A DNA stretch of 64,000 nucleotides from Echinarachnius parma (Eukaryota > Echinodermata > Echinoidea > Clypeasteroida > Echinarachniidae): the NCBI GenBank assembly GCA_037951105.1, contig JBAMJV010003042.1, positions 352,501-416,500 on the forward strand, in the 5' to 3' direction. Shown here one piece after another: positions 10,801-21,009 of this stretch. The notes beneath the pieces are model-generated. The model saw nothing but the letters and a program-made list of their open reading frames with translations, searched no databases and was not told the origin of the DNA. The position numbers were made by a program, and so were the translations under genes. Position 1 is the first letter of the stretch. Each line of letters starts with the position of its first letter.

Positions 10801-13800
10801 GTGAGTATGAACGTTAATTAACCCTAAAATTGAATTGAAATTCGGATTTGTGGACGTGGTGTAGCAAGATTTAAAGAGCGCGTGCCTGCCAATCGTGAGG
10901 TCCCGAATTCGAACCCAGAGTATGCCCATCGCGTTTTTCCTTCAGCAAGAAATGCTATCCACATTTGCTGCTCTCCATCCAGGTGTATTGAGTAAAGAAG
11001 CTATGACGTCATACAAATCTATTTTTAGGATTTTCAAATGTAAACTTCATTTTCCGGAAGAACATACAAAATAATGTTCAAATGCCAAAAATCAATTTAA
11101 TATGTTAAGTATTGACTGAGATATGCCCATCCGAATGAATTTGTTTTCAATAGGAAATCAGTATTATAGTGCTCTGGTTCATATCTTTATGAACCAGAGC
11201 ACTATAACACTGATTACCTATTTAAATAAAGCTAGTCTTTGGGGAACATGGGGAAAGGATAATTATTGCGCCTAATTATGGAGTGGGATGGCCACCAATA
11301 TCCCCTGTTTAAACACCTTGTGATTTATTTTTGTTGGAACAATTAACGAACAAGGTGTTTTCATCTCCTCCTCATGACCTGGATGATGTATGGGCCACAT
11401 TCGACACGAGATGGATGTTTTGGACACACAAAACAAACATCGACTTAAATTATGTAACATTTAAGTGTGGTACCATCGACTTCAGGAATGTATGCATTAG
11501 TCAAAACTTGCAAAAAGTATGTTTAACACAGTCCTGTCCTCTTCAACAACAAATAACTCAGCAATACGTGGCACTGCTGATTCAGAAAAGGTATCAATTG
11601 AAAGCTGAAGAGTTACTCTTTACATCTATATATTTTGTATGGTATGAAAATATATTATCTTGAAATAATTAACTTCGAGTACATTTTTTTTTATACGCTC
11701 TGTATACCTATAACTTATTGCGAAGTTGTGCGTGTCATCCCTATCTCAACCGCCGAGACGAAGCATGTGCATTGAGTAGCGGGTGTTGCAACAATCTATA
11801 GAGTGCTAAAATACAATATTCGGGTAACATAATGTCACAATTAGTTAAAAATTATGTCAAATTCGGGCAATCTCATATTCATATAGCTAGAAAATGCTGC
11901 ATCAGTAGGGGACCCATACATAGAGGAAAACAAAATGATAGTAGAAGCTGTTCACAGAAAAGCTGCTAGGTTTGTATGCAAGGACTCGATAAGGACGTCT
12001 CATACATAATAACGACATTGGGATGGAAACATCTAGAAGATAAACGGGCTACCTCGAGACCCAGCCTCTTGTATAAATCAATACAACACAGAGCTGCGAT
12101 TGATTCGGACATATACCAGACGGCTTGCAACGAACAGTCACGTATCACGTATCACGTTCACGTTTTGCGCTATTTCATAAAAAAGTGACTCTTATTTAGG
12201 AAAGGCGTCAAAATAATCACTATCGTCCTACCGCGGGATCCCGCTAGGAACGATTAGAGCGCGTATTTGTATTCTAACCTGCGGGTTTGATCGTTCCTAG
12301 CAGTACGCCGCGGCCTCCCGATCAGCTGTCACCAGCTTTGGAGAGGAATTCGTCCCAACGTATCGGGACTCAACGCGGTAGGCCGCGGCCTCCCGATCCT
12401 TGCGCGCGAATTACAAGATCATTATTGCCGCATGCATTGCACATACACGTACCTACGTAGGTACGTGCACGGTACTCGTATATAATTCAGAGCAATTGGG
12501 ACGATAATATGCAGTTCTATATCATTTAGTAAATGTACAACGATACCATTTGAATTATTTCTCTTGCTTTTAGAATATTTCTAAAGAAGTGTCGTGCGTG
12601 AATTTTGCCAAATGTTGACTTCCAGCTGAATTGATATACGCAGCGGACCATTCACCCCGCATTACGCCTGAAGTTGCGGCGATCTTAGTCTGCGTGTGGC
12701 AGTATATGCATGCATGTGAAAGTGAGTGAGTGAGTGAGTTATCAACCTAGTGAGTTGATAAGTAATAAAACAATGATTGAATTAAATAATGTATTATTAT
12801 GGTGATTGAATCAAGTCAATCTATTAATCAATCATTCATTCTTACATTAAATCAATCAATCAATCAATCATGAATTAATCAATCAATCATTCAAACCAAT
12901 CAATCAATTAATTAAATCAATTAAATAATTTCACGCACGACACGTCTTTAGAAATGTTATAACAAGAGAAATAATGCAAATGGTATGGTTGTACATTTAC
13001 TAAATGACAGAACTTGAAATTATCGTCCAGGGGCGTCACTCTTGGGGGGCAGGGGGGCGGTCGCCCCCCAATAAAAATATTGGGGGGCGAACATATCATT
13101 TCGCCCCCCCCCCCCCCCCAATAATTCCGCAAATGAGGAAGAAACAAATCGAGTGATATAATGCCAAAGAGGGGAAAGACACATTAATTTTATCAATAAT
13201 TAATCTTCAAAATAGCCGTTTTTTAGTTCGACAAAAAAGGACTGTAAATCTCTTTTTTTTGCCGCGCGCTTTGCGCGCATACAGTTTCTCATATTGCAAG
13301 TTTAATTTTGGTTGCGGGAACTCACCATTCGAAATGTGTTGGGCAGTGTAATTTCTCAAACGTACACCTCAAACGAAGTTTATTAAACCCTCATCTATAG
13401 GTAGCACACCGTCACAGAAAATAAAATAATCTGAAATATATCTTTCAGTCAATTCGGTCCATATGCGCTGAACGCAAATCAAATTGGAATATCATGTCCC
13501 CCCACATTTGAAAGTGGAGGAGATTGTCCCCCTCCCTATGTCATAATGTATGTTTGGTTCCATACTTAACTTCATATTACGTGAAATTTCTGTCTCAGGT
13601 GTGCACCAAATCGCACAATTTCACGCCCAAAAATACAAAAGCTCCCTACTGTGGGAGGGGGACACCCCCCCCCCCCCAACCCTCCCCCGCTCGGTCGCTT
13701 CGCTTCCTCGCAATGTCTCCGCAATGGTAGGCCCTAAACTTCGTAAATTAGAGTCACCTTTTTACGAAATAGCGCAAAACGTGAACGTGACACGTGATAC

Positions 13801-16800
13801 GTGACTGTTCGTTGCAAGCCGCTCCGAAACATGTCGCGTAACCGTATTCAGTATGTTTTAATTATAATTATAATTGTATTGACCCTAGCTCAACACAATT
13901 ATTTTACAATCGAATGGACAACATACACGGTCTACAAATCCAGAACTGCTAATAAAACAGGAAATATCCCAGCTAGCCACCTGACGTCGGGCCGATGTCG
14001 GAAGTTGGTTGGCGGATGTCGGCATATCGCCGTTGGCTCGAGGTTAAAATGTCCGCCAGCCCAACATCGTCACGACGTCATTTTTGTGATATATTGGCAT
14101 AACGTCATTTTCCGACAATGGCCCAACAGACATGATGTTGGGCCATTGTCGGAAAATGACGTTATGCCAATATATCACAAAAATGACGTCGTGACGATGT
14201 TGGGCTGGCGGACATTTTAACCTCGAGCCAACGGCGATATGCCGACATCCGCTAACCAACTTCCGACATCGGCCCGACGTCAGGTGGCTAGCTGGGATAG
14301 GGTGAATAGATTTACATAGAACACAGCTCGCTCAACCACACCGGTGGCCCAGTTGATGTACCTTTTGCCTTTGAAACTTTGTTCACATTGAATGATCAAA
14401 GTGATTCTGTGTAATATGTACAGTGGGTAGTGGATCACCTCATTTTATGTTGCAGCTCTTCCCGATGCGCCTTCGAAAGTCTGGATAAACAGTTTCTCTC
14501 CCACGACCCTTGATGTGGAATGGACACCCAGTCACGGCGGCGGTCTCCCAGTGAACTACAATGTGTCTTGCTGCACGGTGGGCCTACCCATGTCCGAGGT
14601 GTGTCACAGGTGGAACAACGTCTTGGATTCGCACTTTCTTACACGAGGTCTCGCCAGCTTTACTCGGTATAGAATCACAGTCCAGGCTAGAAACGAGTTA
14701 GAATCAAGTCTGGATGTCACGTTCTTTACTTCTACAGCTCGTAAGTTTGATTAAAGTTTGAGTCATATATTGTGAAGTTGTTTATGAATGATATACACAC
14801 TCTACAGTTTAGACACCGGACAAACAAAGATAGATCATAGATCATCGTATATAAACTATCGACCTCGTATATATACTGAGAGCTGGGTTTCGAGTTCCCA
14901 TGTTTCAAATGAAGGATAGCTAAAAGTCCTTGATATAATGGATTTTACTTTAAAGGGATAGTTGAGTTTTGGTACAGAGGGCGCTACACAAAATCATTTG
15001 TGTGAGATAATGAAAAACTAAGTGTCAAATTTGAAAGAGCATGCTATTTTAATGACAGAATAAACTTTATTTGAACAAAAATCGGTTCAGAAATCGCTTA
15101 AATATCCATGAACATAACGATTTGAAATAAATGTGGTGCCCCACAATTATTAGAGAATTTTGAACCAGCCGTTAACATTTTTTGTAATGCTTTTTTTAAT
15201 AGTTGTTAATTATGTAGCTATTGAATCAATATTTCAACAAAACATCACATGCACAATATTTTATTTAAAATTGATGAAACCAATGAGTTTTGAGAGAGTG
15301 CTCTTTTGAGTTTTAACAGCTCTTTTAGAATGATGAAAGGCTTTTTACTGAGTCATTTGTAATTTTGTATTCCTTTCGAGCATGGCGGAGTTATAACTGT
15401 TTGATTGTAATGTAATGGTGCATGTTTTGGTTACTAAAATTCAATTTGACAATAACTGTACTCTCCTCACCACAACTCAACTATCCCTTTAAAGTGGTCC
15501 ATTAACCAAATTTGCCCAAATTCAACCAAAATCATTTGGAGTATTCACACTTCTCTTGTTCCCTGTTGGTCATGTAATTTGGCTAATGGTAACATAAAAT
15601 TAAATTGGTTCGGATTTCTCAAATGTCTCCCAAATAATGGAGATATAAACCGAACACAAAAAGTAACTTCACCCCTAAGCAATTGCCCATAATTTCATAA
15701 CCAAGAACCGTTTCAAGATTTCGTCTTGCCAATATATCCATATGGTAGTTAGGAAAACAATGTGTCAAAATAAGAGGTAACGATTAATCCATGGTTGAGT
15801 GAGCACACATTACAGACAAAATAGTCATATTTCAAAATTCGCAAAAGTATTATCATCATTACAAATTATTGAGAGTTGGAAAATTAAAAAATGCACTGTT
15901 TTACAATTGCAATTATGCATTTTACCACATGTGCCATCAAAAAATAAAAATGAATGGAATATCAAACAGCATTGTTTCATAAACCATGATTAATGCACTC
16001 CGCCACATGTGCTGATTCACAACAATGTACAGGCACGCGCAATACCTTGTGACTTTTGAATTGGGCCATTTTGTCTTTATTTTGCCATAAAGTAATGAAT
16101 ATCTCTGATTTTCGTACATATCGAACATAACAACTGTGCCAATATTGTGGTAAGATGACATCTGGAAACAATTATTGGTTATGAAATTATGGGCAAATGC
16201 TTAGGGGTGAAGTTACTTTTTGTTTATAAGATTGAATTTCAAAGCGTCTGTATACGCTTTCGACCGTAGACAAAAATATCTGGATTCGGATACTAAATCC
16301 TACATAGTATTTGAATTCGGATGCTTCACGCGAACGATCAGGATGAAATCGGACATCGATTTACTTTTTGTTACACTAGGTAAATATAATTCCTCTTCTA
16401 GGACAATTTTCATAGAATTTTTTTTTTTTTTCCCAGGAATCTTACAATGATAATGGGATAAGATTTGAGTCTCAAATATCACTTTCGGGCAGAAATATAA
16501 AGTTGATGTATCACTTTAATATTGTCCATCATTTAATTATTATTATTATGCAGATTAGAGTATGAGTAATAACACCTATATGTATGTTTTAATGATTTTC
16601 CCTTATTTCCTTTTTCTGGCTCTCTTACTTTATACAATGTAGCGCTTTCTCCTGATGCCATGGGTGAGTTTCTTTAAGTTGTAACACATTTCCATTCGTC
16701 ATGAATAAGTGATTCATGATATTTGTATCAACTGTATAATTATTGTTCGCTTTATTTCATATTTCCGAATGTAAATAAATTCGATATTGTTGATGTAATG

Positions 16801-19800
16801 TCTATCAATATTAGAGTGTAAGCAACCTCATGAGGCCAAGGAGGATCGAGTGATTTACTTGCCCCCTAGTACATGGCGTATTTAGGTCATGTCAAATCAC
16901 GGAAAACATATCCTATGTATAACAGCATAAGTTAGTTCCTTTTATTTTAAGGAAAAATTAATGATATTAGATCGTTATAGATCAGTTGTTTTTCTTGAGT
17001 GTCATAATTAAAGGTTTGTGCAAATATCACAATTATTAAATAGACGTTCAACTTAGTTTGTTCGACTAGCATTGAAATCAGTTGTATGTGTTTGAAAAAC
17101 TTCATGACCACTGTAACGTTGTCAAACAAATAAAATTTGATTAAGATTCGAATTATATTGAAACGTGTGACAATCGTAACAGGGTAATGTATTCATGTCG
17201 TTGATAAAAAGAATCGTGTTCTCTATTGATTGTTTCGCGTATTTAAATAGTGTGTAGTCCTCGAGTATTTCTCGAGTGGGAGCGTCGGACTCATCTGAAC
17301 AAAGAATGATGATAAATGTAGAAAACTGCTTATCTGCTATAAAGGCAGATGTATATAATAACAATGAATCAAAGTAGGTGCCTGGGCTGGTATTCAATTC
17401 AATATTTAGATTAAGTAGCAAATTTACTTAGCATTTTCTAGGATGAGAATTCGACTTTTTGACTTTTACTTCAGTAAAACAAAATCTAAAGGTCATATTT
17501 GAAGACATTATGACGTTGACATTTTTGTAAGATTTTCAGTTGATGAATTAATCAAATATCAATTACTTACTTAAGTTAAATTTTGACTTAAGTATGGAAT
17601 TGAAAACCGGCCCTGGAACTTAATTTAACCACAATAATGATAACAAAGCAAGATGCCGATTAGGTATAAATTAATCTTACGTGTTCCGCCAAGGTATCAC
17701 GGCCACGTACGACATTGAGTCCAGACAGCTTGTCATCTCTCAATCGGTCAACGAGTCCATACCAGATGACCTATGTCTGTACCTCGAGTTCCGCATTGCT
17801 GGGCTGCAACATCGGAACGATTCCTGCCTCCGAGTCGGTCAGGTGCTTGAAATCAAAGATGGCGGCAAGGATAAACAGCTCTGGATCGTCGCCTGCGGAC
17901 GAGGACTTTGTGGCACGGCGTCTCCAGTTATCATAGCAACGACCATGACGACGACTGAATCACTAAGTAAGAACGCCAACTACCATGACTAAAGAAGAAT
18001 CATGTATATCGGAAGGTATTTCGCGAGATATCCCCCAACCCGATAAAAGCCCTTCAATGAACTAAAACAGTAAATGAAATAAAGAATTAAATTAATGAAT
18101 GAAGACATAAATAAACAGAAACCCGAGGGGCGCACCAACTGACTTGATAAACACCTACATGATTATTAGTAATGAGAACGCTAACTTCCAATTGGAACGC
18201 TTAGCAGCTTTCCCAAACATATAGTGCATATCAAAGTCATGAGAACACTGCTTGATTAGTTGGACACGGCAACCGTGCATAATTGTTATTATAATAATTT
18301 ATTATCACTGTTATAATTAAATTTACCATTGAATGGAGTCATAAACTGGATATAGCTTGTCGTTGGTAAGTGTGTGTTTCTGTTTTCCTTGACCGTACAG
18401 ACCAGACTTTCGTGATTGTGACTTCAAGTTCAGCGGCGGGAATCGTTTTGTTATGCGCCATTTGTCTGACTGTTGCCTGTTATGTTCGAGCCGGTAAGAA
18501 CTCTGAGAAAAGTGCATTGTCAACATATATATTTTTCACAATTTTCCCCATAAATACTGAAATATTATAATTAAATTAAGTATCTAATTCAGGTTTCAGG
18601 TGTTGCAAATTAGGGCAATAATGAAATTAAAGTCATACTATGTTAGTATAAACAGAATCAGTTGTCTGTTACATGACAATTTTAAAGTGATTCAGGTAAA
18701 GTGTCAGATATTGCACAAAATGACATTTGAGACTTCAATCCTATATCAATATTATTGTAAAATACAATTGAACAATTTGTGAAAGTTTGAAAGAAAACAA
18801 ACACTGTTTACCTAGTGAAAAAAACGAATATTGAGTTCATATTTTATCACCGAATACTGATAGTCTTCCATACATTGTCATAGAAATAATTAGCCGTTTG
18901 AGATATTTGCACCCCTGTATGTTTACACACGTAGTACAGAATTCATGGAATTCACGCTCGCTGGGTTCAAAGTTCACTCTCCGGTATGTTCCCACGCATG
19001 CTGCAATGGGCTGCAATGCGGACGCAATTAGCTGCGACTATTCAATACCGTTGGGCAACGGTAATGAAACAATGATTTTCAATGATAATTATCTTCATAC
19101 CAAAGGGACATTTGAAAAAATCTAACCCTATTTTATTCTTCTCTTACCATAAGCTAAACAACACGGCAGAAACGAAACGAGGAAGCTCCAAGTATTTTTC
19201 GTGGATTTAGACACTTTACAGGCATCACTTTAACTAAACTCGCTTACAAACTGTTATCAGAGAGTTATTGTATTGTAAAACTGGATTTTGATACTAGTAT
19301 AGCTGAATTATGGAGCGCAATACATCAACGAGTAAACATAATGATTGTGTTCCAGATTGAGTTTCGGTTGTGAAATCCTTTCCGTTTTCTCTTTCAGGAC
19401 GCAAGAAAAGAATAACATCGTTCACACATTACACATTACATACATGAAACACTACCACTCCATTTAAACGTATTAAACACCACTTTATGTTGGTTAATAG
19501 TCAAGAATCAATAACACAACATATTCTTTTTTACTGATCATTTTAAATGGAATTGACATTGAAGACATAACTTATGTCATCCATCTCCCTTTCACTGTTG
19601 AAGTACGAAGGAAAAGAAGGTCGCACCAACCGGTACAGCGTAGTCTACCTGCCAGACCCGTACCACCAGTTCCTTCTCCCATGGATTCACCCTCCTCTTC
19701 TTCCGATGAAACTGTGAGTGCTATACAGAATAAACCAGGAATGTGTGGGGAGTGGGTATATGATTATTTTTTAATTATTACTGACGTTATAATCAAACTT

Positions 19801-20670
19801 TAAGGGTGGGAATAAGCAGATTTTGGAATAATATATTTTTATTCAAATTCTTAGATGCTGAAGATGTCCCCACGCTTGAGCTACGGAATGAAATAAAGAA
19901 GCATAATTACGGCGCTTAAACGGTCTACTAATTATCTGCATGGGCATACGGGCGTGTTATTTCGGTTCTAACATTATTTTCCGAAATTGTGTGGAGGTGA
20001 TTTTGCCGGAATATGAAACGATTATTTGGGCGTTTTTTAAACTATCCAAGGGGCTGCAAGTACCCTTTAGATGCTTTCATGTAAAATGCCCAGTGATATA
20101 ATTATACAGTGAGTGATTTCAAGTTCGGTGTTAAACCCTGGGTGTTATATTGTAGTAATCACTTACATCACTGAGTCTGACACATAATTTGTATATAGTT
20201 GTGCATATTTTTTTCAGGTGGAGTATCACGTCATACAGGATAAGGACAAGATGTCTTCCAAACTATCGATCAGCATTCCAAGGTATCATCCTTCACCAGG
20301 ACTAGTTGTTCTTGCTAATCAACCCCGTTTCGATGACGCTCTTTCTTCGTTGGATTGTTTATCCGTGGAGCAAGGGGTCGCCAAAGAGATGTCAGCCAAA
20401 GAGGTGGCGACTTATGACACTAGAATCATCAACCTTGTACATACCTACCACTCACGGGATGAGGGTGATGATAATGTTGATGGTGATTATCATGATGATG
20501 TAGTAAGTAAGTATGTATCAATTGACAATCCTTTGAAGAAGGAATGCTATTCTGGGGACAAGAATAAGATGTTGGATATAACGAGCAGCATCGGAGATCC
20601 AGATTATCTGGAACCAATGAAACAATCGATGCTTTTCTCATCAGCTGGCCGTGATGAAACTGCTCTTTGA
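10444..20670 (+). CDS. Ig/FN3 type I membrane receptor with ITIM-like tail (3' part of gene)
   Basis: Gene model by splice signals and phase: Ig exon 10444-10800, FN3 exon 14456-14740, 21-nt microexon 16643-16663, FN3-like exon 17694-17966, TM exon 18401-18493, tail exons 19604-19713 and 20218-20670. All ectodomain and TM exons are phase 1-1; the first tail exon is phase 1-0 and the last begins in phase 0. The encoded order is Ig, FN3, FN3, a hydrophobic span ending in CYVRA, a basic stop-transfer RRKRR, a proline-rich stretch, then a long acidic tail with VEYHVI and SKYVSI, both fitting the ITIM consensus. Introns are stuffed with MITEs. No signal peptide or start exon was found, so the 5' end is missing from the model. 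A role in immune or adhesion signalling is inference from architecture; no orthologue is named. Confidence 0.72.
10848..10995 (+). mobile_element. SINE head fragment
   Basis: GTGGACGTGGTGTAGCAAG, a B-box-like GAATTCGAACCC and TCCTTCAGCAAGAAATG match the 5' half of the SINE at 7158-7528. The 3' tail is absent. It lies in the intron just after the Ig exon. Confidence 0.75.
11150..11221. repeat. Near-perfect 34-bp hairpin
   Basis: ATTATAGTGCTCTGGTTCAT is complemented by ATGAACCAGAGCACTATAA across a 4-nt loop (TCTT). The arms extend to about 34 bp with two or three mismatches. It could be a palindromic MITE remnant or a small-RNA precursor-like hairpin. Confidence 0.75.
11889..12177 (+). mobile_element. 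LINE RT C-terminal fragment
   Basis: GDPYIEENKMIVEAVHRKAA is followed, after two stops and a frame change, by TLGWKHLEDKRATSRPSLLY and KSIQHRAAI. This is the post-RT region typical of Jockey/CR1-like elements. Decayed, intronic, no autonomous function. Confidence 0.75.
12205..12420. repeat. GC-rich local repeats
   Basis: GCCGCGGCCTCCCGATC occurs twice (about 12308 and 12380), and ATCGTTCCTAGC is inverted against GCTAGGAACGAT near 12245. A remnant of a foldback is possible. Confidence 0.5.
12499..13030. mobile_element. Foldback element with AATC microsatellite loop
   Basis: Arms of about 105 bp at 12499-12605 and 12925-13030 are inverted copies (e.g. GTAAATGTACAACGATACC, GTGTCGTGCGTGAA). The loop carries (GAGT)n near 12720 and (AATC)n runs at about 12780-12925. 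Confidence 0.75.
13137..13496. repeat. Dispersed repeat, copy 1 of 2
   Basis: About 345 bp nearly identical to 62539-62886 in the same orientation: starts AAACAAATCGAGTGATATAA, contains GCCGCGCGC(T)TTGCGCGC, ends CAAATTGGAATATCATG. Copy 2 lies just upstream of the first coding exon of the minus-strand receptor gene. Confidence 0.85.
13570..13735 (-). mobile_element. Poly-G repeat with GAGCGAAGCGACCGAGCGG word
   Basis: On the minus strand: GAAGCGAAGCGACCGAGCGG, then poly-G, GGGAGCTTTTGTATTTTTGG and GCGATTTGGTGCACACCTGA. The same order recurs at about 33940-34110, 35275-35390, 35460-35600 and 35805-35935. Confidence 0.65.
13965..14299. mobile_element. Near-perfect palindromic MITE (335 bp)
   Basis: Two arms of about 163 bp, essentially identical, fold from TATCCCAGCTAGCCACCTGA to its complement. 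Reading either strand gives the same spurious protein. The larger relative is at 48879-49833. Near identity of the arms suggests recent insertion or gene conversion. Confidence 0.9.
14456..14740 (+). CDS. Exon: fibronectin type III domain
   Basis: 285 bp (95 codons), phase 1-1, acceptor TTATGTTGCAG and donor GTAAGT. FN3 marks: LPDAPSKVWI at the start, LDVEWTPSHGGGLPVNYNV (conserved Trp and proline), FTRYRITVQARNE near the end. It has two adjacent Cys (SCC) and a third in EVCHRW, unusual for FN3. Confidence 0.82.
14950..15492. mobile_element. TTAA-flanked MITE, family A (535 bp)
   Basis: TTAA at 14950-14953 and 15489-15492; ends AGGGATAGTTGAGTTTTGGT and complement. Interior words (GCATGCTATTTTAATG, GCGCTACACAAAATC) match the element at 167-710 in opposite orientation. 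It lies in the intron after the FN3 exon. Confidence 0.87.
15646..16226. mobile_element. TA-flanked MITE, TAAACCGAACACAAAAAG family
   Basis: Ends TAAACCGAACACAAAAAGTA and the inverse of AAGTTACTTTTTGTTTATA. The interior is homologous to 47158-47724 (e.g. CCATGGTTGAGTGAGCAC, TTACCACATGTGCCAT). A TA target suggests Tc1/mariner type. Confidence 0.82.
16643..16663 (+). CDS. Microexon (21 nt) completing the second FN3-like domain
   Basis: CTTACTTTATACAATGTAG precedes it and GTGAGT follows. It is phase 1-1 and encodes P-L-S-P-D-A-M-G across its junctions. Joined to the next exon it gives a canonical FN3 opening (SPDAMGITATYD), parallel to LPDAPSKVWINSF of the upstream FN3 exon. That parallel is the main support. 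Confidence 0.6.
17381..17615. mobile_element. Short MITE with GGGCCGGTTTTCAATTCCAT ends
   Basis: CCTGGGCTGGTATTCAATTC on the left pairs with GGAATTGAAAACCGGCCCTGG on the right. About 235 bp, non-coding, just upstream of the FN3-like exon. Confidence 0.65.
17694..17966 (+). CDS. Exon: divergent FN3-like domain and stalk
   Basis: 273 bp, phase 1-1, acceptor GTTCCGCCAAG (weak pyrimidine tract) and donor GTAAGA. RQLVISQSVNES resembles the B strand, DLCLYLEFRI the C strand, and DKQLWIVACGRGLCGTAS the F-G region. Four Cys suggest extra disulfides. It ends in a Thr-rich stalk (ATTMTTTESL). The FN3 assignment is moderate. Confidence 0.7.
18401..18493 (+). CDS. Exon: transmembrane segment
   Basis: 93 bp, phase 1-1, acceptor TTCCTTGACCGTACAG and donor GTAAGA. 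It encodes QTFVIVTSSSAAGIVLL followed by CAICLTVACYVRA: a small-residue and then hydrophobic span with no charged residue until the Arg at its cytosolic end. Confidence 0.8.
19126..19237 (-). mobile_element. Fragment of TTAA repeat (AGTGATGCCTGTAAAGTGTC)
   Basis: On the minus strand it matches 43343-43450 (GTAAAGTGTCTAA.TCCACG, TTAGCTTATGGTA, AATAAAATAGGGTTA). One end lies at a TTAA near 19231-19234. Confidence 0.7.
19398..19447 (+). CDS. Possible alternative terminal exon, short ITIM-less tail
   Basis: A strong acceptor (GTTTTCTCTTTCAG, 19384-19397) opens a phase-1-compatible frame GRKKRITSFTHYTLHT ending in TGA at 19445-19447. Spliced to the TM exon it would give a basic 16-residue tail in place of the long ITIM-bearing one. 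No transcript evidence; it could be a chance site. Confidence 0.35.
19604..19713 (+). CDS. Exon: basic stop-transfer and proline-rich juxtamembrane tail
   Basis: 110 bp, phase 1-0, acceptor CCCTTTCACTGTTGAAG and donor GTGAGT. It encodes RRKRRSHQPVQRSLPARP then VPPVPSPMDSPSSSSDET. PxxP motifs (LPARPVPPVP) are possible SH3 ligands. Confidence 0.72.
20218..20670 (+). CDS. Terminal exon: cytoplasmic tail with two ITIM-like motifs
   Basis: Opens in phase 0 right after TTTTTTTCAG; 150 codons then TGA at 20668-20670. Tyr3 lies in VEYHVI and Tyr99 in SKYVSI; both match (S/I/V/L)xYxx(I/V/L). GDPDYLEPM near the end is another possible SH2 site. An acidic run DEGDDNVDGDYHDD lies in the middle. AGTAAGTAAGTATG at 20506-20519 contains a strong cryptic donor exactly over the second motif. 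Confidence 0.75.
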   Translation: MEYHVIQDKDKMSSKLSISIPRYHPSPGLVVLANQPRFDDALSSLDCLSVEQGVAKEMSAKEVATYDTRIINLVHTYHSRDEGDDNVDGDYHDDVVSKYVSIDNPLKKECYSGDKNKMLDITSSIGDPDYLEPMKQSMLFSSAGRDETAL

Positions 20671-21009
20671 CTTACAGTTGAACGACATTTCGGCCCTTCT
20701 TTGGTATGCATTTCCATGAGTACAAAGTGGTTTAAAGTTCGATTCGGGAAACATGTATCAATAAGGACCATGTATAAAGACAAATACATTAATAGTTTCA
20801 CATATCACTGAATGACTGATATAAGTCTACAATATAGCCATTACACTGTAACAGTTCACACGGGAAAGTCCCTATATATTGAACAAAGAGTTTGTAACAT
20901 TTAACCCAACACATCTTAACCCTATAAGTGTTTTCATTGTAGTCTCACTCTTTTCGTCAGATGTTACACAATCTGAGAGCCTTTTTTTTTCGAGTAAAAC
21001 TTGTCACCA
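20671..21009 (+). other. 3' flank of the receptor gene
   Basis: Follows the TGA of the tail exon. No clear AATAAA within the first 250 bp; AATAAAATAATCGCAATAAAAC at about 22933-22955 is a later candidate. No coding signal seen. Confidence 0.4.

Larger units (their letters stand above)
12118..13826. repeat. Distant inverted repeat, about 75-bp arms
   Basis: 12118-12195 (GGCTTGCAACGAACAGTCAC...CGTTTTGCGCTATTTC) is the inverse of 13751-13826. The 1.55-kb span between contains another foldback, a microsatellite and dispersed repeats, so it looks like a large composite palindrome opened by later insertions. Confidence 0.7.

Noticed and set aside
13801-14259. Two overlapping open frames on opposite strands with the same protein
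   Set aside because: Produced by the perfect palindrome at 13965-14299.
20429-20641. Minus-strand frame opposite the tail exon
   Set aside because: Shadow of the plus-strand exon, which has a precise acceptor, phase match and biased composition.
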